A stretch of DNA of 64,000 nt. It comes from Aporhodopirellula rubra. GTDB taxonomy: Bacteria > Planctomycetota > Planctomycetia > Pirellulales > Pirellulaceae. Location: contig NZ_JACHXU010000003.1 of NCBI RefSeq assembly GCF_014192335.1, positions 400,777 to 464,776 of the forward strand, in the 5' to 3' direction. Positions within the stretch are counted from its first letter, which is position 1. Each line of letters starts with the position of its first letter. Of the stretch, positions 11,105 through 18,981 are shown in pieces. The notes beneath the pieces are model-generated. The model saw nothing but the letters and a program-made list of their open reading frames with translations. It did no database searches and was not told where the DNA came from. The position numbers and the translations under genes were made by a program.

Positions 11105-11145
11105 TTGACTCCGAGTCTGATGTGCGTAAGATTTACTGAAAATCT
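11105..11145 (+). promoter_or_regulatory. Promoter and inverted-repeat operator of the SPARSA operon
   Basis: TTGACT at 11105-11110 and TAAGAT at 11127-11132 are spaced by 16 bp, a sigma-70-like promoter. An inverted repeat AGATTT (11129-11134) and AAATCT (11140-11145) covers the -10 element, so a bound repressor would block initiation. Candidate binders are the RHH-like protein, the NDT-HTH protein or the divergent XRE protein. Confidence 0.5.
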
Positions 11146-11170
11146 ACGCCATACCTACTGAGGATTTCAG

Positions 11171-11449
11171 ATGAGTGACAAGGCAAAGGGTCGGAGAGTC
11201 ACGATCGACCTGACGGCGTCTGCCGTCGATGAGCTTGACCGGATCCGCGACGTGACCGGATTGACGACGGCAGATTTGTTTCGCAACGGATTCAGTCTGC
11301 TACGCCTCTACATTCAGGCAAAAGAGAAGGGGCAGTCGTTTGTCGTCTCGGACGACAACGATCCCACGTCTGTGATAACCCGAATCGAATTGCCGTTCAT
11401 CGTTCCCGAGAAAGAACGTGCCGGAGCCAAAGGCGAGGTAGGAGCATGA
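11171..11449 (+). CDS. Small ribbon-helix-helix-like protein, 92 aa
   Basis: The N-terminal part, RRVTIDLTASAVDELDRIRD then GLTTADLFRNGFSLL, has the strand-helix-helix pattern of MetJ/Arc-type DNA-binding proteins. The C-terminal third is charged. It is the first gene of the operon and ends in a 4-nt ATGA overlap with the next, so it is likely an autoregulator of the operon (inference). A weak inverted repeat lies in its promoter. Confidence 0.65.
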   Translation: MSDKAKGRRVTIDLTASAVDELDRIRDVTGLTTADLFRNGFSLLRLYIQAKEKGQSFVVSDDNDPTSVITRIELPFIVPEKERAGAKGEVGA

Positions 11450-12513
11450 GCGACGATGATTTTGACGATGGTGGAGACGAAGACGGGTGGAGCTTCAGCA
11501 TGGATTTCGACGACGACATCCAACTTGGTTTCAACAAGACGATGAGCGAAGAACTTCCTGGCGAGCCTGTCATCCGTATTTATGCGGCCGGTCCGCTCAC
11601 TAATAACGACGAAACCGCTAACGGGGAATGCGACGAAGTTCGATCGATTCTTCAGCGTGTCTTCGCAGACTACGACTATCTGGGAGTTCAGTTCGAGATC
11701 TACCATCCTGGTGAAGTCACGATGCCGGGGTCGAACCACTCTGCAGAAAATGTTTACGTGATCAACTACGAACAGTGTGTCTTGGCAGATCTCGTAGTCT
11801 TCAACGTAACCCAACCATCATTGGGCGTCGGTTGCGAATCACAGATTGCGGCCGACGCCACCGTGCCGCGTGTGGTACTTGCCAAGATCGGTAGCAAAGT
11901 CAGTCGAATGTTCGAGGGCGAGTTTTCAACAACGCTCGCAACGATCAAGTACGAAAATCGCCAAGATCTTGAGCTGCAACTGATACAGCGTCGCGAAGAG
12001 ATTTGTGGTGCGATTCTCGAATCGGCGATTCGTCGTCGGCCAATGCTGAATGACACTTCTCATCAAAAAATCGGTCAGACTATCCTGCGTCAGCGGATTC
12101 TGCATGGTGTGACTTTGGACGAGCTGGCACAACGCACCGACTGCAAAGCGAGTTGGATCCACGAACTTGAAAAGAATCCACGACTTGCGCTCGCATCGTC
12201 GTTGATGTCGTTGTTCCGAATCGCCGCTGAAATTAGCTGCACTGTGCAGTGTGCTAGCCCGTCGCCACCAAAGTTGGTGCCAAACGACACGCCAATGAGT
12301 GTTTCTGAATCGGAGTCGCTCTCAAATCTGGTTCACTATGTCTTGGCCAGCGACGGTCGAATTTCAGAACAACGAGCATTCAGTTTGTGGCACGATTTCA
12401 CTGAGGACATGAAAGAGCAATCGCTCGAGGCCGTCGAATATCGCGAAGGTTATGACGAGGCGTTGACCGTTGAAGACTGGCGGCAGCGAGATGGAGCAGG
12501 CGGGTTGTTCTAA
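11446..12513 (+). CDS. Nucleoside 2-deoxyribosyltransferase-like domain fused to HTH, 355 aa
   Basis: After an acidic N-terminus (about 1-40, rich in Asp), residues about 45-160 match the deoxyribosyltransferase/SLOG-like fold: IRIYAAGPLTN, IYHPGE, CVLADLVVFNV and SLGVGCESQIAAD, where the Glu in GCES sits where the catalytic Glu of the family lies. Residues about 205-260 form an XRE HTH (TLDELAQRTDCKASWIHEL). A C-terminal segment of about 90 residues is unknown. It is followed after 2 nt by an ImmA/IrrE peptidase gene. XRE-ImmA pairs are known derepression switches; adding a nucleotide-type domain suggests the repressor senses a nucleoside or NAD-derived ligand (inference). Confidence 0.75.
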   Translation: MSDDDFDDGGDEDGWSFSMDFDDDIQLGFNKTMSEELPGEPVIRIYAAGPLTNNDETANGECDEVRSILQRVFADYDYLGVQFEIYHPGEVTMPGSNHSAENVYVINYEQCVLADLVVFNVTQPSLGVGCESQIAADATVPRVVLAKIGSKVSRMFEGEFSTTLATIKYENRQDLELQLIQRREEICGAILESAIRRRPMLNDTSHQKIGQTILRQRILHGVTLDELAQRTDCKASWIHELEKNPRLALASSLMSLFRIAAEISCTVQCASPSPPKLVPNDTPMSVSESESLSNLVHYVLASDGRISEQRAFSLWHDFTEDMKEQSLEAVEYREGYDEALTVEDWRQRDGAGGLF

Positions 12514-12515
12514 CG

Positions 12516-13301
12516 ATGCCGAACAAATCAACCGTTGCAAAAGCAATTGAATCAGCGAAAAGGTTTGTAGAACCACATTGCAATGGCGTGAGCCCAATTG
12601 ACCTTCACCTTTTGGCGGAACTGAAAGGAGTTGTCGATATCGCGCCAAGGGAAATGAAGGCGGACGGGTACTTGGGCGTTCGCGAGGACGGTGCGTTTGT
12701 GATCCGGCACCGCGCGGGCGCACGTCAGACTCGAACAAGGTTCACAATAGCTCACGAGATTGCCCACATTTTGCTGGCTGAGGTCGAAGGTCAATCACTC
12801 AATCGAGACGGCAACTATCGTCGGGACGCATCGGAGGAAATGGCAGTCAATCGAATCGCCGCCGAGCTGCTTATTCCCGAGCTGATCGTGAGTCGCGAAA
12901 TCCGTCGCGATTTCGGCGAAGGTCGCTTGCCGCGATGGTCGTTCGTTTTCCATCTAGCAAAACGCTTCAATGTCTCTTGCACCGCTATGGTCCTGCGGCT
13001 TTTGGAGTTGCCATCCATCAACGCGATCTCATTTCGTGTAAGCATCGAAGGACTTGGGCAACACAATCCATTCTGCTCAACGGAGAACAAGTGGATGCGG
13101 CTCGCGAACGGCGTTGACTACGAAATGGACCGGGTTTGGCGAGAGTCTCGACGTACCAACAAGCACCAACTGGCAATCGCGTTGGACGGGCAGGAACTCA
13201 CGGTCGACTGCGAGGGTGAGTTGCGCGAGTTTGCAACTCGGCTCGGTGACGCCAAAGTTTACTGGCTAGTTGGTTGGCATGTTCCAGGATTTAGTGGGTA
13301 A
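12516..13301 (+). CDS. ImmA/IrrE-type zinc metallopeptidase, 261 aa
   Basis: The HEIAH motif (about residues 79-83) supplies two zinc ligands and the catalytic Glu. The downstream helix EMAVNRIAAELLIP matches the family segment with the third ligand. ImmA/IrrE peptidases cleave a partner HTH repressor, and the gene just upstream encodes an HTH protein 2 nt away, which fits a repressor-antirepressor pair. The C-terminal 90 residues are not recognised and could be a sensor. The gene ends 9 nt before the SIR2-APAZ gene, so it is in the same operon. Confidence 0.9.
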   Translation: MPNKSTVAKAIESAKRFVEPHCNGVSPIDLHLLAELKGVVDIAPREMKADGYLGVREDGAFVIRHRAGARQTRTRFTIAHEIAHILLAEVEGQSLNRDGNYRRDASEEMAVNRIAAELLIPELIVSREIRRDFGEGRLPRWSFVFHLAKRFNVSCTAMVLRLLELPSINAISFRVSIEGLGQHNPFCSTENKWMRLANGVDYEMDRVWRESRRTNKHQLAIALDGQELTVDCEGELREFATRLGDAKVYWLVGWHVPGFSG

Positions 13302-13310
13302 GGCGGCAAG

Positions 13311-15044
13311 ATGGAGCTAAGCGAATTTCTGCGAGAGTATCCGCTTCGGAGCCCAGGGATGATGTGGTTTCTCGGTGCCGGAGCATCAGCGGCGTCAAAC
13401 ATCCCGACCGCTTGGGACATGATTTGGGACTTCAAAAGGTCCATCTACTGCAGTGCCAACAGGGTCCCCATTAGTGCGTGCGACAACGTCGCCGACCCTT
13501 CCACAAAGCGTCGAATCCAGGATTTTTGCGACTCACTTCCTGATTCGCCGAAGGAGGACAGCACTGAGGAATACAGTCACTACTTCAAGAAAGCCCATCC
13601 GAAAGAATCGATTCGGCGAAAATACATCGAACGCTTGGTTTCCAACGGGGTTCCATCTTTCGGCTATTTGTCCCTGGCTTCACTAATGAAGCTGGGCGAC
13701 GCTCCAATTATCTGGACGACTAACTTTGACCGAATGCTCGAAGATGCCGTCGCTCGGGTATATGGCTCTACAAGCAAACTCACCGTTGCGTCGCGTGGCT
13801 CCAACGTCGATCCGAATCGGGCATTGGCTGAAAGCAACTTTCCACTTTACGTCAAGCTTCACGGGGACTTTCAGTCGCAAGATTTGAATAACACCGAGGA
13901 AGAATTGCTGTCGCAAGACGAAAACATGATGCACTGCATGTCGACTGCAACTCGATCACGCGGGATGGTTGTTGTCGGCTATAGCGGACGTGACAAGTCG
14001 GTAATGGATGGGTTTCGTGCGAGCCTTCACGCCGGCAAAGGTTTTCCAAATGGACTGTTCTGGATTCACCGTCCGGGCCGCGAACCGTTGCCTGAGGTCA
14101 CATCGTTCATTTCGGAAGCGAATGCCGCAGGCGTCGATGCCAACATCGTCCTCGCAGACACATTTGATGAATTCACTAGCGACGTGCTCGGGCAAATGCC
14201 AAACGTGCCTCAAGAAACGAAAGATCTTCTTGAGCAGCGACCCAGGCGAATATCGAATCATCGTCCTGGAACGGTCAACGGAAGCTGGCCTGTCATTCGT
14301 ACAAATGCCTTTCCGGTGATCAAGTTCCCCAGTGTCTGCCGAAAGGTCGTTTGCGAAATCGGTGGGTACAGCGAGATCCGAGAAGCTGTCGAGACTGCTG
14401 GTGTTGATGTCTTGTGTGGCCGAAACAGGTCTGGTGTTCTCGCATTTGGTGAAGATGACGACATTCGCGCCGCATTTGGTGGGCATTCAATCAGTGAGTT
14501 CTCGCTGCACAACATCGAGCCGCGAAAATTGAGAGGAGGCCAGTCTGCGGAATTTGGACTTCTCTACGATGCTATTGGCAAGGCTCTCGTTCGACAGTGT
14601 CCACTTGATTTTGCTGACACGAAAGCAAAACGCACTTTAGTGGTTCGGTCGGGTATGGTGAATGACGCAGTGTTCGACTTGCTGCGAAAGGAGACGCGAG
14701 CGTTAGCTGGGCAAGTTCCTGGCACGCCATACAAGTTTCGCGAAGCCATTCGACTCCGACTCGATTACCAAAGAGATCGGCTATGGCTACTCATTGAACC
14801 GACAGTACGGGTAATGGGGGATCTCTCGCTTGCAGATCGGCAAATGGCGAAAGACTTCATTCGAGATCGCCTTGCCAGGCGATACAACGATCGGTGGAAC
14901 GCTCTGCTGGATGCCTGGGCATTCATTTTGTTTGGCAAAAACAAGACATGCGAATTTGCCTCGTACGACTGCTCATCAGGCGTCGACGCATGTTTTGAGA
15001 TCAGCCGCACTTCTGGATTTAGCTGGCGGGGGGGCGTGCGATGA
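13311..15044 (+). CDS. SIR2-APAZ protein of a SPARSA (short Argonaute) system, 577 aa
   Basis: The N-terminal SIR2-type NADase domain (about 1-290) shows FLGAGASAASNIPTAWDMI, WTTNFDRMLEDAV, VKLHGD and VVGYSGRDKSVM. The rest is a poorly conserved region of the length and position of an APAZ domain, which replaces the PAZ and N domains of long Argonautes. In SPARSA the SIR2-APAZ subunit pairs with a short Argonaute and hydrolyses NAD+ once guide-directed recognition of invading DNA occurs, killing or arresting the cell. The size fits the family. Its stop overlaps the Argonaute start as ATGA. Confidence 0.9.
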   Translation: MELSEFLREYPLRSPGMMWFLGAGASAASNIPTAWDMIWDFKRSIYCSANRVPISACDNVADPSTKRRIQDFCDSLPDSPKEDSTEEYSHYFKKAHPKESIRRKYIERLVSNGVPSFGYLSLASLMKLGDAPIIWTTNFDRMLEDAVARVYGSTSKLTVASRGSNVDPNRALAESNFPLYVKLHGDFQSQDLNNTEEELLSQDENMMHCMSTATRSRGMVVVGYSGRDKSVMDGFRASLHAGKGFPNGLFWIHRPGREPLPEVTSFISEANAAGVDANIVLADTFDEFTSDVLGQMPNVPQETKDLLEQRPRRISNHRPGTVNGSWPVIRTNAFPVIKFPSVCRKVVCEIGGYSEIREAVETAGVDVLCGRNRSGVLAFGEDDDIRAAFGGHSISEFSLHNIEPRKLRGGQSAEFGLLYDAIGKALVRQCPLDFADTKAKRTLVVRSGMVNDAVFDLLRKETRALAGQVPGTPYKFREAIRLRLDYQRDRLWLLIEPTVRVMGDLSLADRQMAKDFIRDRLARRYNDRWNALLDAWAFILFGKNKTCEFASYDCSSGVDACFEISRTSGFSWRGGVR

Positions 15045-16474
15045 GCGCTTCACAACTACCCTCTCACCAATGGCTCTCGGAGTCCGAACTTGTCTTTGAC
15101 CCTGTGAATGAAGATGCTCGGCACATTCACCCGCTTCAAGGTCTGATTGAATTCGGACCGTACAGCCAAGTGCTAATGTCGGATACGTTTCGGCCAATCC
15201 GAGTTGCATTCATTGTTCCTAACGGAATGAAGAAGCGTGCTGGCCAACTGCTCCGCGAGTTCCAAGAACCGGCAAAGCCAGACGAACGAAAAAACTACCT
15301 TCCCGAGTTTCCAGGATTTGAATCTGTTTTTCGGACGAAGATTGAAGTCGCTCCCAAAGGCATCCACGTGGAGCTTGACGCTTCGCTCGATGAAAAGATT
15401 CAGAATGCAGCCGAGCCGCACTCAGTCTTGGCAAGCGAACTGTCAACGCAGTTGGCGCACTTGCAATCCAACCGGTCTCAATTCGATGTGGTTTTTATAC
15501 TTTTGTCGAAATCTTGGAAACGAGCTTTTCGATCGGAAGAAGCCGATGGGTTTGACCTGCACCATTACTTAAAAGCGATATCGGCGACTCGTGGAGTACC
15601 GATTCAGTTACTCAATGAGGATCGAGTCTTCGACTACGCCTGTCGATGCAGCGTGGCCTGGCGATTAGCGATCGCGTTGTACGCCAAGGCTGGCGGGATC
15701 CCGTGGAAGGTAGCGGGCGCCGACCCGAATACCGCGCATGTGGGCATCAGCTATGCGATGCGGAAGACAGCTGCGGGCCAGCAATTTACAAGCTGCTGCA
15801 GTCAAGTGTTTAGTGCTGACGGAACCGGCTTGGAGTTTCTTGCGTTCGATGTTGATGGAGTCGATTACGTTTCGCGCAACAACCCCTTCCTGACTCGTGC
15901 TGAGATGCGGCGTGTCATGGCTCGCACTATGTCGCTTTACCAGCGACAGCATGCGGGGCAGTTACCGGCGAGACTGGTCGTCCATAAGTCGACGCATTTC
16001 ACAGCGCCCGAGGTAGATGGATGTTTTGACGCATGTGGTGCAGTCAAAGACATCGAGCTGATTCAAGTGCAACGAGACACCTCCTGGCGAGGCGTACAAA
16101 TCAATCGAGACGCTTCCAATCCGAAAAAAGGACTGCCCGCCCGGTACCCATGCAAGCGAGGGTCTTTCTTACAAATTGACGATCGTGCCTCGTTGCTTTG
16201 GACGCAGGGAAATGTCCCCATGCCAGGCGGACGTGATTATTTCAAGGAAGGTAAAGGGATTCCATCGCCGCTGTTGCTTCAGCGATTTGCGGGGCACGGT
16301 CCGTTTGATCGAGTCTGCCGCGAAATCTTGGGGCTTACCAAAATGAACTGGAACAATGACGGTCTCTATGACCAACTTCCAGTAACGCTACACTACGCAA
16401 ATCTGCTCGCTCAAACGCTGTCGAAGATGTCGCGTCTGGACAATCGCCCCTATCAGTTCAGATTCTTCATCTGA
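15041..16474 (+). CDS. Short prokaryotic Argonaute (MID-PIWI), 477 aa
   Basis: The length and the SIR2-APAZ partner identify a short pAgo of MID and PIWI domains only. The MID region includes VVFILLSKSW and VPIQLLNEDRVF; KAGGIPWKV leads into PIWI. The first catalytic position of PIWI, normally an Asp just after HVGI, is missing (HVGISYAMRK), so the protein should bind guide and target without cutting. Target binding would be signalled to the SIR2 subunit. It is the last gene of the five-gene operon; the next gene is convergent. Confidence 0.9.
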   Translation: MSASQLPSHQWLSESELVFDPVNEDARHIHPLQGLIEFGPYSQVLMSDTFRPIRVAFIVPNGMKKRAGQLLREFQEPAKPDERKNYLPEFPGFESVFRTKIEVAPKGIHVELDASLDEKIQNAAEPHSVLASELSTQLAHLQSNRSQFDVVFILLSKSWKRAFRSEEADGFDLHHYLKAISATRGVPIQLLNEDRVFDYACRCSVAWRLAIALYAKAGGIPWKVAGADPNTAHVGISYAMRKTAAGQQFTSCCSQVFSADGTGLEFLAFDVDGVDYVSRNNPFLTRAEMRRVMARTMSLYQRQHAGQLPARLVVHKSTHFTAPEVDGCFDACGAVKDIELIQVQRDTSWRGVQINRDASNPKKGLPARYPCKRGSFLQIDDRASLLWTQGNVPMPGGRDYFKEGKGIPSPLLLQRFAGHGPFDRVCREILGLTKMNWNNDGLYDQLPVTLHYANLLAQTLSKMSRLDNRPYQFRFFI

Positions 16475-16513
16475 TGCCGCGATTTCTATGGTCAGAGCAC
16501 GCTGTTTGAAATC

Positions 16514-16813
16514 TCAATCCCGCTTCGTCCGACCACTTGCAATCAGACACGCATTCAGCCAACTGCTTTCAGGTACGTTGAGAATCAAATGCGATGAAGG
16601 GCCCTCGGTAACATCGATCGCCGCGTTCCAGCCGATGTCACCACCATGGAGTGTGGCGGTTCCGGTCTTGCGATCGCGGGTGAAAATCCATTGCTCGCCG
16701 TGTTCGTTTTCAAAATAGCCGATGTAGCAGCGCCCTTCTGCACCGTTGACGATTGGCGGATCACCGCACGACGCAGCGTGATGGTTTGGAATCTTTAAGA
16801 GCGGTTCTGACAT
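16514..16813 (-). CDS. Conserved small hypothetical protein, 99 aa
   Basis: The protein contains CGDPPIVNG, IGYFENEHGEQWIFTRDR and a TATLHGGDIGW segment, a beta-rich small domain with no known function. It resembles short proteins I associate with planctomycete genomes (recollection, not a search). It is convergent with the Argonaute gene, 39 nt away. Base use and a continuous strand pattern favour this frame over the overlapping plus-strand frame at 16488-16718. Confidence 0.6.
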   Translation of the reverse strand: MSEPLLKIPNHHAASCGDPPIVNGAEGRCYIGYFENEHGEQWIFTRDRKTGTATLHGGDIGWNAAIDVTEGPSSHLILNVPESSWLNACLIASGRTKRD

Positions 16814-16976
16814 TGGATGGTTGGCTCCGTCTGTTGATCTTCGACTGGCTTTTGCTGTGACTGCGTGGTCCAGTGAGTCTGTTCCTCGAACCTATCGAGA
16901 CCTGTTGGTCTCAGCAAGCTGGATGCTGGGAACTTGTTGCGTTGATTTCGACGGGAGAATTGGGCCAGTGCCAAAA

Positions 16977-17003
16977 CGAAAAAAGCCGGCGGTTAGCCGG
17001 CTT
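16977..17003 (-). terminator. Rho-independent terminator of the tail/glycosyltransferase operon
   Basis: An 8-bp perfect stem, AAGCCGGC (16983-16990) and GCCGGCTT (16996-17003), closes a 5-nt loop. On the minus strand it is followed by a T-rich run (complement of 16977-16984). It lies 55 nt after the last minus-strand gene and ends the long virion operon. The rest of 16814-17057 shows nothing else I can name. Confidence 0.8.
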
Positions 17004-17057
17004 GAAAGTTTCTCGATTTTGATGCTCGTTGACCGTCAGTCGATAAATTGCAGCAGG

Positions 17058-17468
17058 TTAAGACTCGCTGCCATCATTCGATGATTCTTCGTCGGGTTGG
17101 ACTGGATGCACGACGGGATATGGCGGCATGCCTGGGTAGTACTCGCCGGGGTGCCCCGGCGGCAGGTTGTCCGGCGCTGAGTAGCCGGGCGGAACGTGAT
17201 ACGGATGATCGGGCGGAAGCCGCGGCCAGGTGTGGATCGGTGGCGGGGCTTCAATCACGACGGGTTCTTCGGGTTCGGGCGGCCACGGCCAATCCTTGGG
17301 CCACCAGTCGGGTCGCGAACCGGAAATTGAAGTTTCATCGTCGGTGCTGGAGCCTTCCGGCGGGTCGGGATTGGCTGGCCACAATGGTGATTCACTTCCC
17401 GGCGGATCAAACGGCGGGATGAATGGAGGCGGCGGCATCTCGGGTTCGAATGAATCATGCGGTGTCAT
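17058..17468 (-). CDS. Proline-rich protein, 136 aa
   Basis: Low-complexity protein rich in Pro, Glu, Tyr and Trp, with clusters such as MPPPPFIPPFDPPGS and DWPWPPEPEEP. No signal peptide, membrane segment or enzyme motif is visible. Its start overlaps the radical SAM gene by ATGA and it is the last gene of the operon before the terminator. Proline-rich partners of this kind can act as modification substrates or structural linkers; a role as substrate of the neighbouring radical SAM protein is conceivable but unproven. Confidence 0.7.
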   Translation of the reverse strand: MTPHDSFEPEMPPPPFIPPFDPPGSESPLWPANPDPPEGSSTDDETSISGSRPDWWPKDWPWPPEPEEPVVIEAPPPIHTWPRLPPDHPYHVPPGYSAPDNLPPGHPGEYYPGMPPYPVVHPVQPDEESSNDGSES

Positions 17469-18271
17469 CGCAGGGCACTCCGTTGCAATGGATTTGGATG
17501 AACGAATTTGGTGCGGTCAGAGGGGCATAGACCGCACTGGGGAATAGCCTTGCGTTGCAAGAACCGGTGAACTTCAGCATCGCTCGCGTCGGGCGGGCAG
17601 GCATGGTAATCGCGGAATGGCTGCCACTGCGGTAGGTGGTGCAAATTCAGCTTGGCTTCGACTTGGTTGAAGTAGGCTAACGCCGGACATTTCCACAGCA
17701 TTGAGCGGTAGAGCTGCGTGCAGGTCTTTTGCATGCACACTCGATAGGCCGCGGCCGGCTTTGATTCGAAAGGAATCGGCTTGCCATCCTCGACGTTGTA
17801 TTGCCGCATCCAACCTCGATGCGACTGTCGGATCTTGATTTGGATGCCCGGGTACTCTTCGCGCCATCGCCAGACGAGATGCTTCACCTCCCGAAACCGT
17901 TGCACGTAGGCTTCGTGAGTTCCGTGTTGACTGACTTCGAGGCGGCAATTCGTTTCCAGCAGGATTTCCGGCAACTTGGGAAATCGGTGCAAGAAGAAAC
18001 CGTTCGTCACCAACATCAAATGACTATCAGACCAATGCTGTCTGGCGAGCTGAATGTGCCCGATGATCTGTGGATTTAAGAGTGGCTCGCCGCCTAGCAG
18101 CGCGAATCGCGTCGGCTTCAATCGATGCGACCAGTTCGAATACTCCACGTCGGCGTCCTCAATGGTCGGCAACTTGCCGGCGACGTGAAAGTTGCTGTAG
18201 TGGCTGCACTGCTGGCAGGAGAGATTGCAACCATGAGCGACGTGGTATTCCAGGGCGGGCAGATCGATCAT
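17465..18271 (-). CDS. Radical SAM enzyme, 268 aa
   Basis: The cluster-binding motif is CNLSCQQC (CxxxCxxC, about residues 15-22), followed by ALLGGEPLLNPQI, which carries the GGEPL SAM-binding loop. C-terminal cysteines (residues about 180-190, 225 and 245-250) resemble a partial SPASM-type auxiliary cluster region. The reaction is not known; relatives often modify peptides or act in surface glycan pathways. It is translationally coupled to the glycosyltransferase upstream and the Pro-rich protein downstream. Confidence 0.85.
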   Translation of the reverse strand: MIDLPALEYHVAHGCNLSCQQCSHYSNFHVAGKLPTIEDADVEYSNWSHRLKPTRFALLGGEPLLNPQIIGHIQLARQHWSDSHLMLVTNGFFLHRFPKLPEILLETNCRLEVSQHGTHEAYVQRFREVKHLVWRWREEYPGIQIKIRQSHRGWMRQYNVEDGKPIPFESKPAAAYRVCMQKTCTQLYRSMLWKCPALAYFNQVEAKLNLHHLPQWQPFRDYHACPPDASDAEVHRFLQRKAIPQCGLCPSDRTKFVHPNPLQRSALR

Positions 18272-18981
18272 CGCCAGATCACCTTTTCCAATCCGTGTTT
18301 CTCGAGCCCGCGTTTCAGGAATTGCGGGCGATGTCGCTTGTAGCCAGGCGGATCGATGTGTTCATGCTTGAAGGAGTGGGAAACGTCGCAGGCCACATTG
18401 ACGCCAGCGACTTTGCATCGCCAAAAGAAATCCCAGTGTTCTTCAACTTTCAGCGATTCGTCCCAACGGATCGCTTGCAGAATGTCGCGGTAGGCGACGA
18501 AGCAATTGCCGACGTAATGACACCACCGAATCGAGCCACGTTGTTTCAGAACGCCACGATGGATACGGAGACGACGACCGTTACTTCTCAGTAATCGTGG
18601 ACGCTCTTCATCGTTGCTCAGGGCAGCAAGCAGATCGATGTCGCTGTGCTTGTTGAGCTTGTCGACCAGTTCCGGAAGTCTTGTTCGCTGCGTCACCAAA
18701 TGATCGTCGTCGGTGAAGACAACGATCGGCGTCCCGCCAGCGTCAAGCAATCGATTGCGCCCGGCGGATAATCCAATGTCGAAATCTGTCTCGATCAATT
18801 GGTCCACCATCGCCGTTTCGGTCGGGCAATTGGTCGAGAATCGCAGTTCCGGCTTACCATCGTCGAGCACATGAATCGCCGGGCGATTCGTTCCGTAGTG
18901 TTCGTGGATGCTCTGCACGAGCGCGGCACAACACTGGGGTCGATGAATGGTCTTGATACAGAAGGTGACTTGATCACGCAT
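18268..18981 (-). CDS. GT2-like glycosyltransferase, copy 2, 237 aa
   Basis: Begins MRDQVTFCIKTIHRP and contains VLDDGKPELRFS, GRNRLLDAGG and VVFTDDDH; the DDD triplet is the metal-binding motif of GT-A enzymes. It is clearly a tandem paralogue of the adjacent 257-aa protein, which shares the same motifs in order. The ATG at 18981 overlaps the upstream stop by 8 nt (ATGCGTGA); a longer in-frame upstream start would overlap far more. The acceptor could be the Ser-rich protein of this operon (inference). Confidence 0.85.
   Translation of the reverse strand: MRDQVTFCIKTIHRPQCCAALVQSIHEHYGTNRPAIHVLDDGKPELRFSTNCPTETAMVDQLIETDFDIGLSAGRNRLLDAGGTPIVVFTDDDHLVTQRTRLPELVDKLNKHSDIDLLAALSNDEERPRLLRSNGRRLRIHRGVLKQRGSIRWCHYVGNCFVAYRDILQAIRWDESLKVEEHWDFFWRCKVAGVNVACDVSHSFKHEHIDPPGYKRHRPQFLKRGLEKHGLEKVIWR

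Noticed and set aside
15041..16474. Calling the Argonaute a cutting enzyme
   Set aside because: The first PIWI Asp is missing and the SIR2-APAZ partner gives the expected effector activity.
16488..16718. Plus-strand 76-aa frame opposite the 99-aa gene
   Set aside because: The minus-strand frame is longer, domain-like and resembles known small proteins; the plus frame has no start signal of note.
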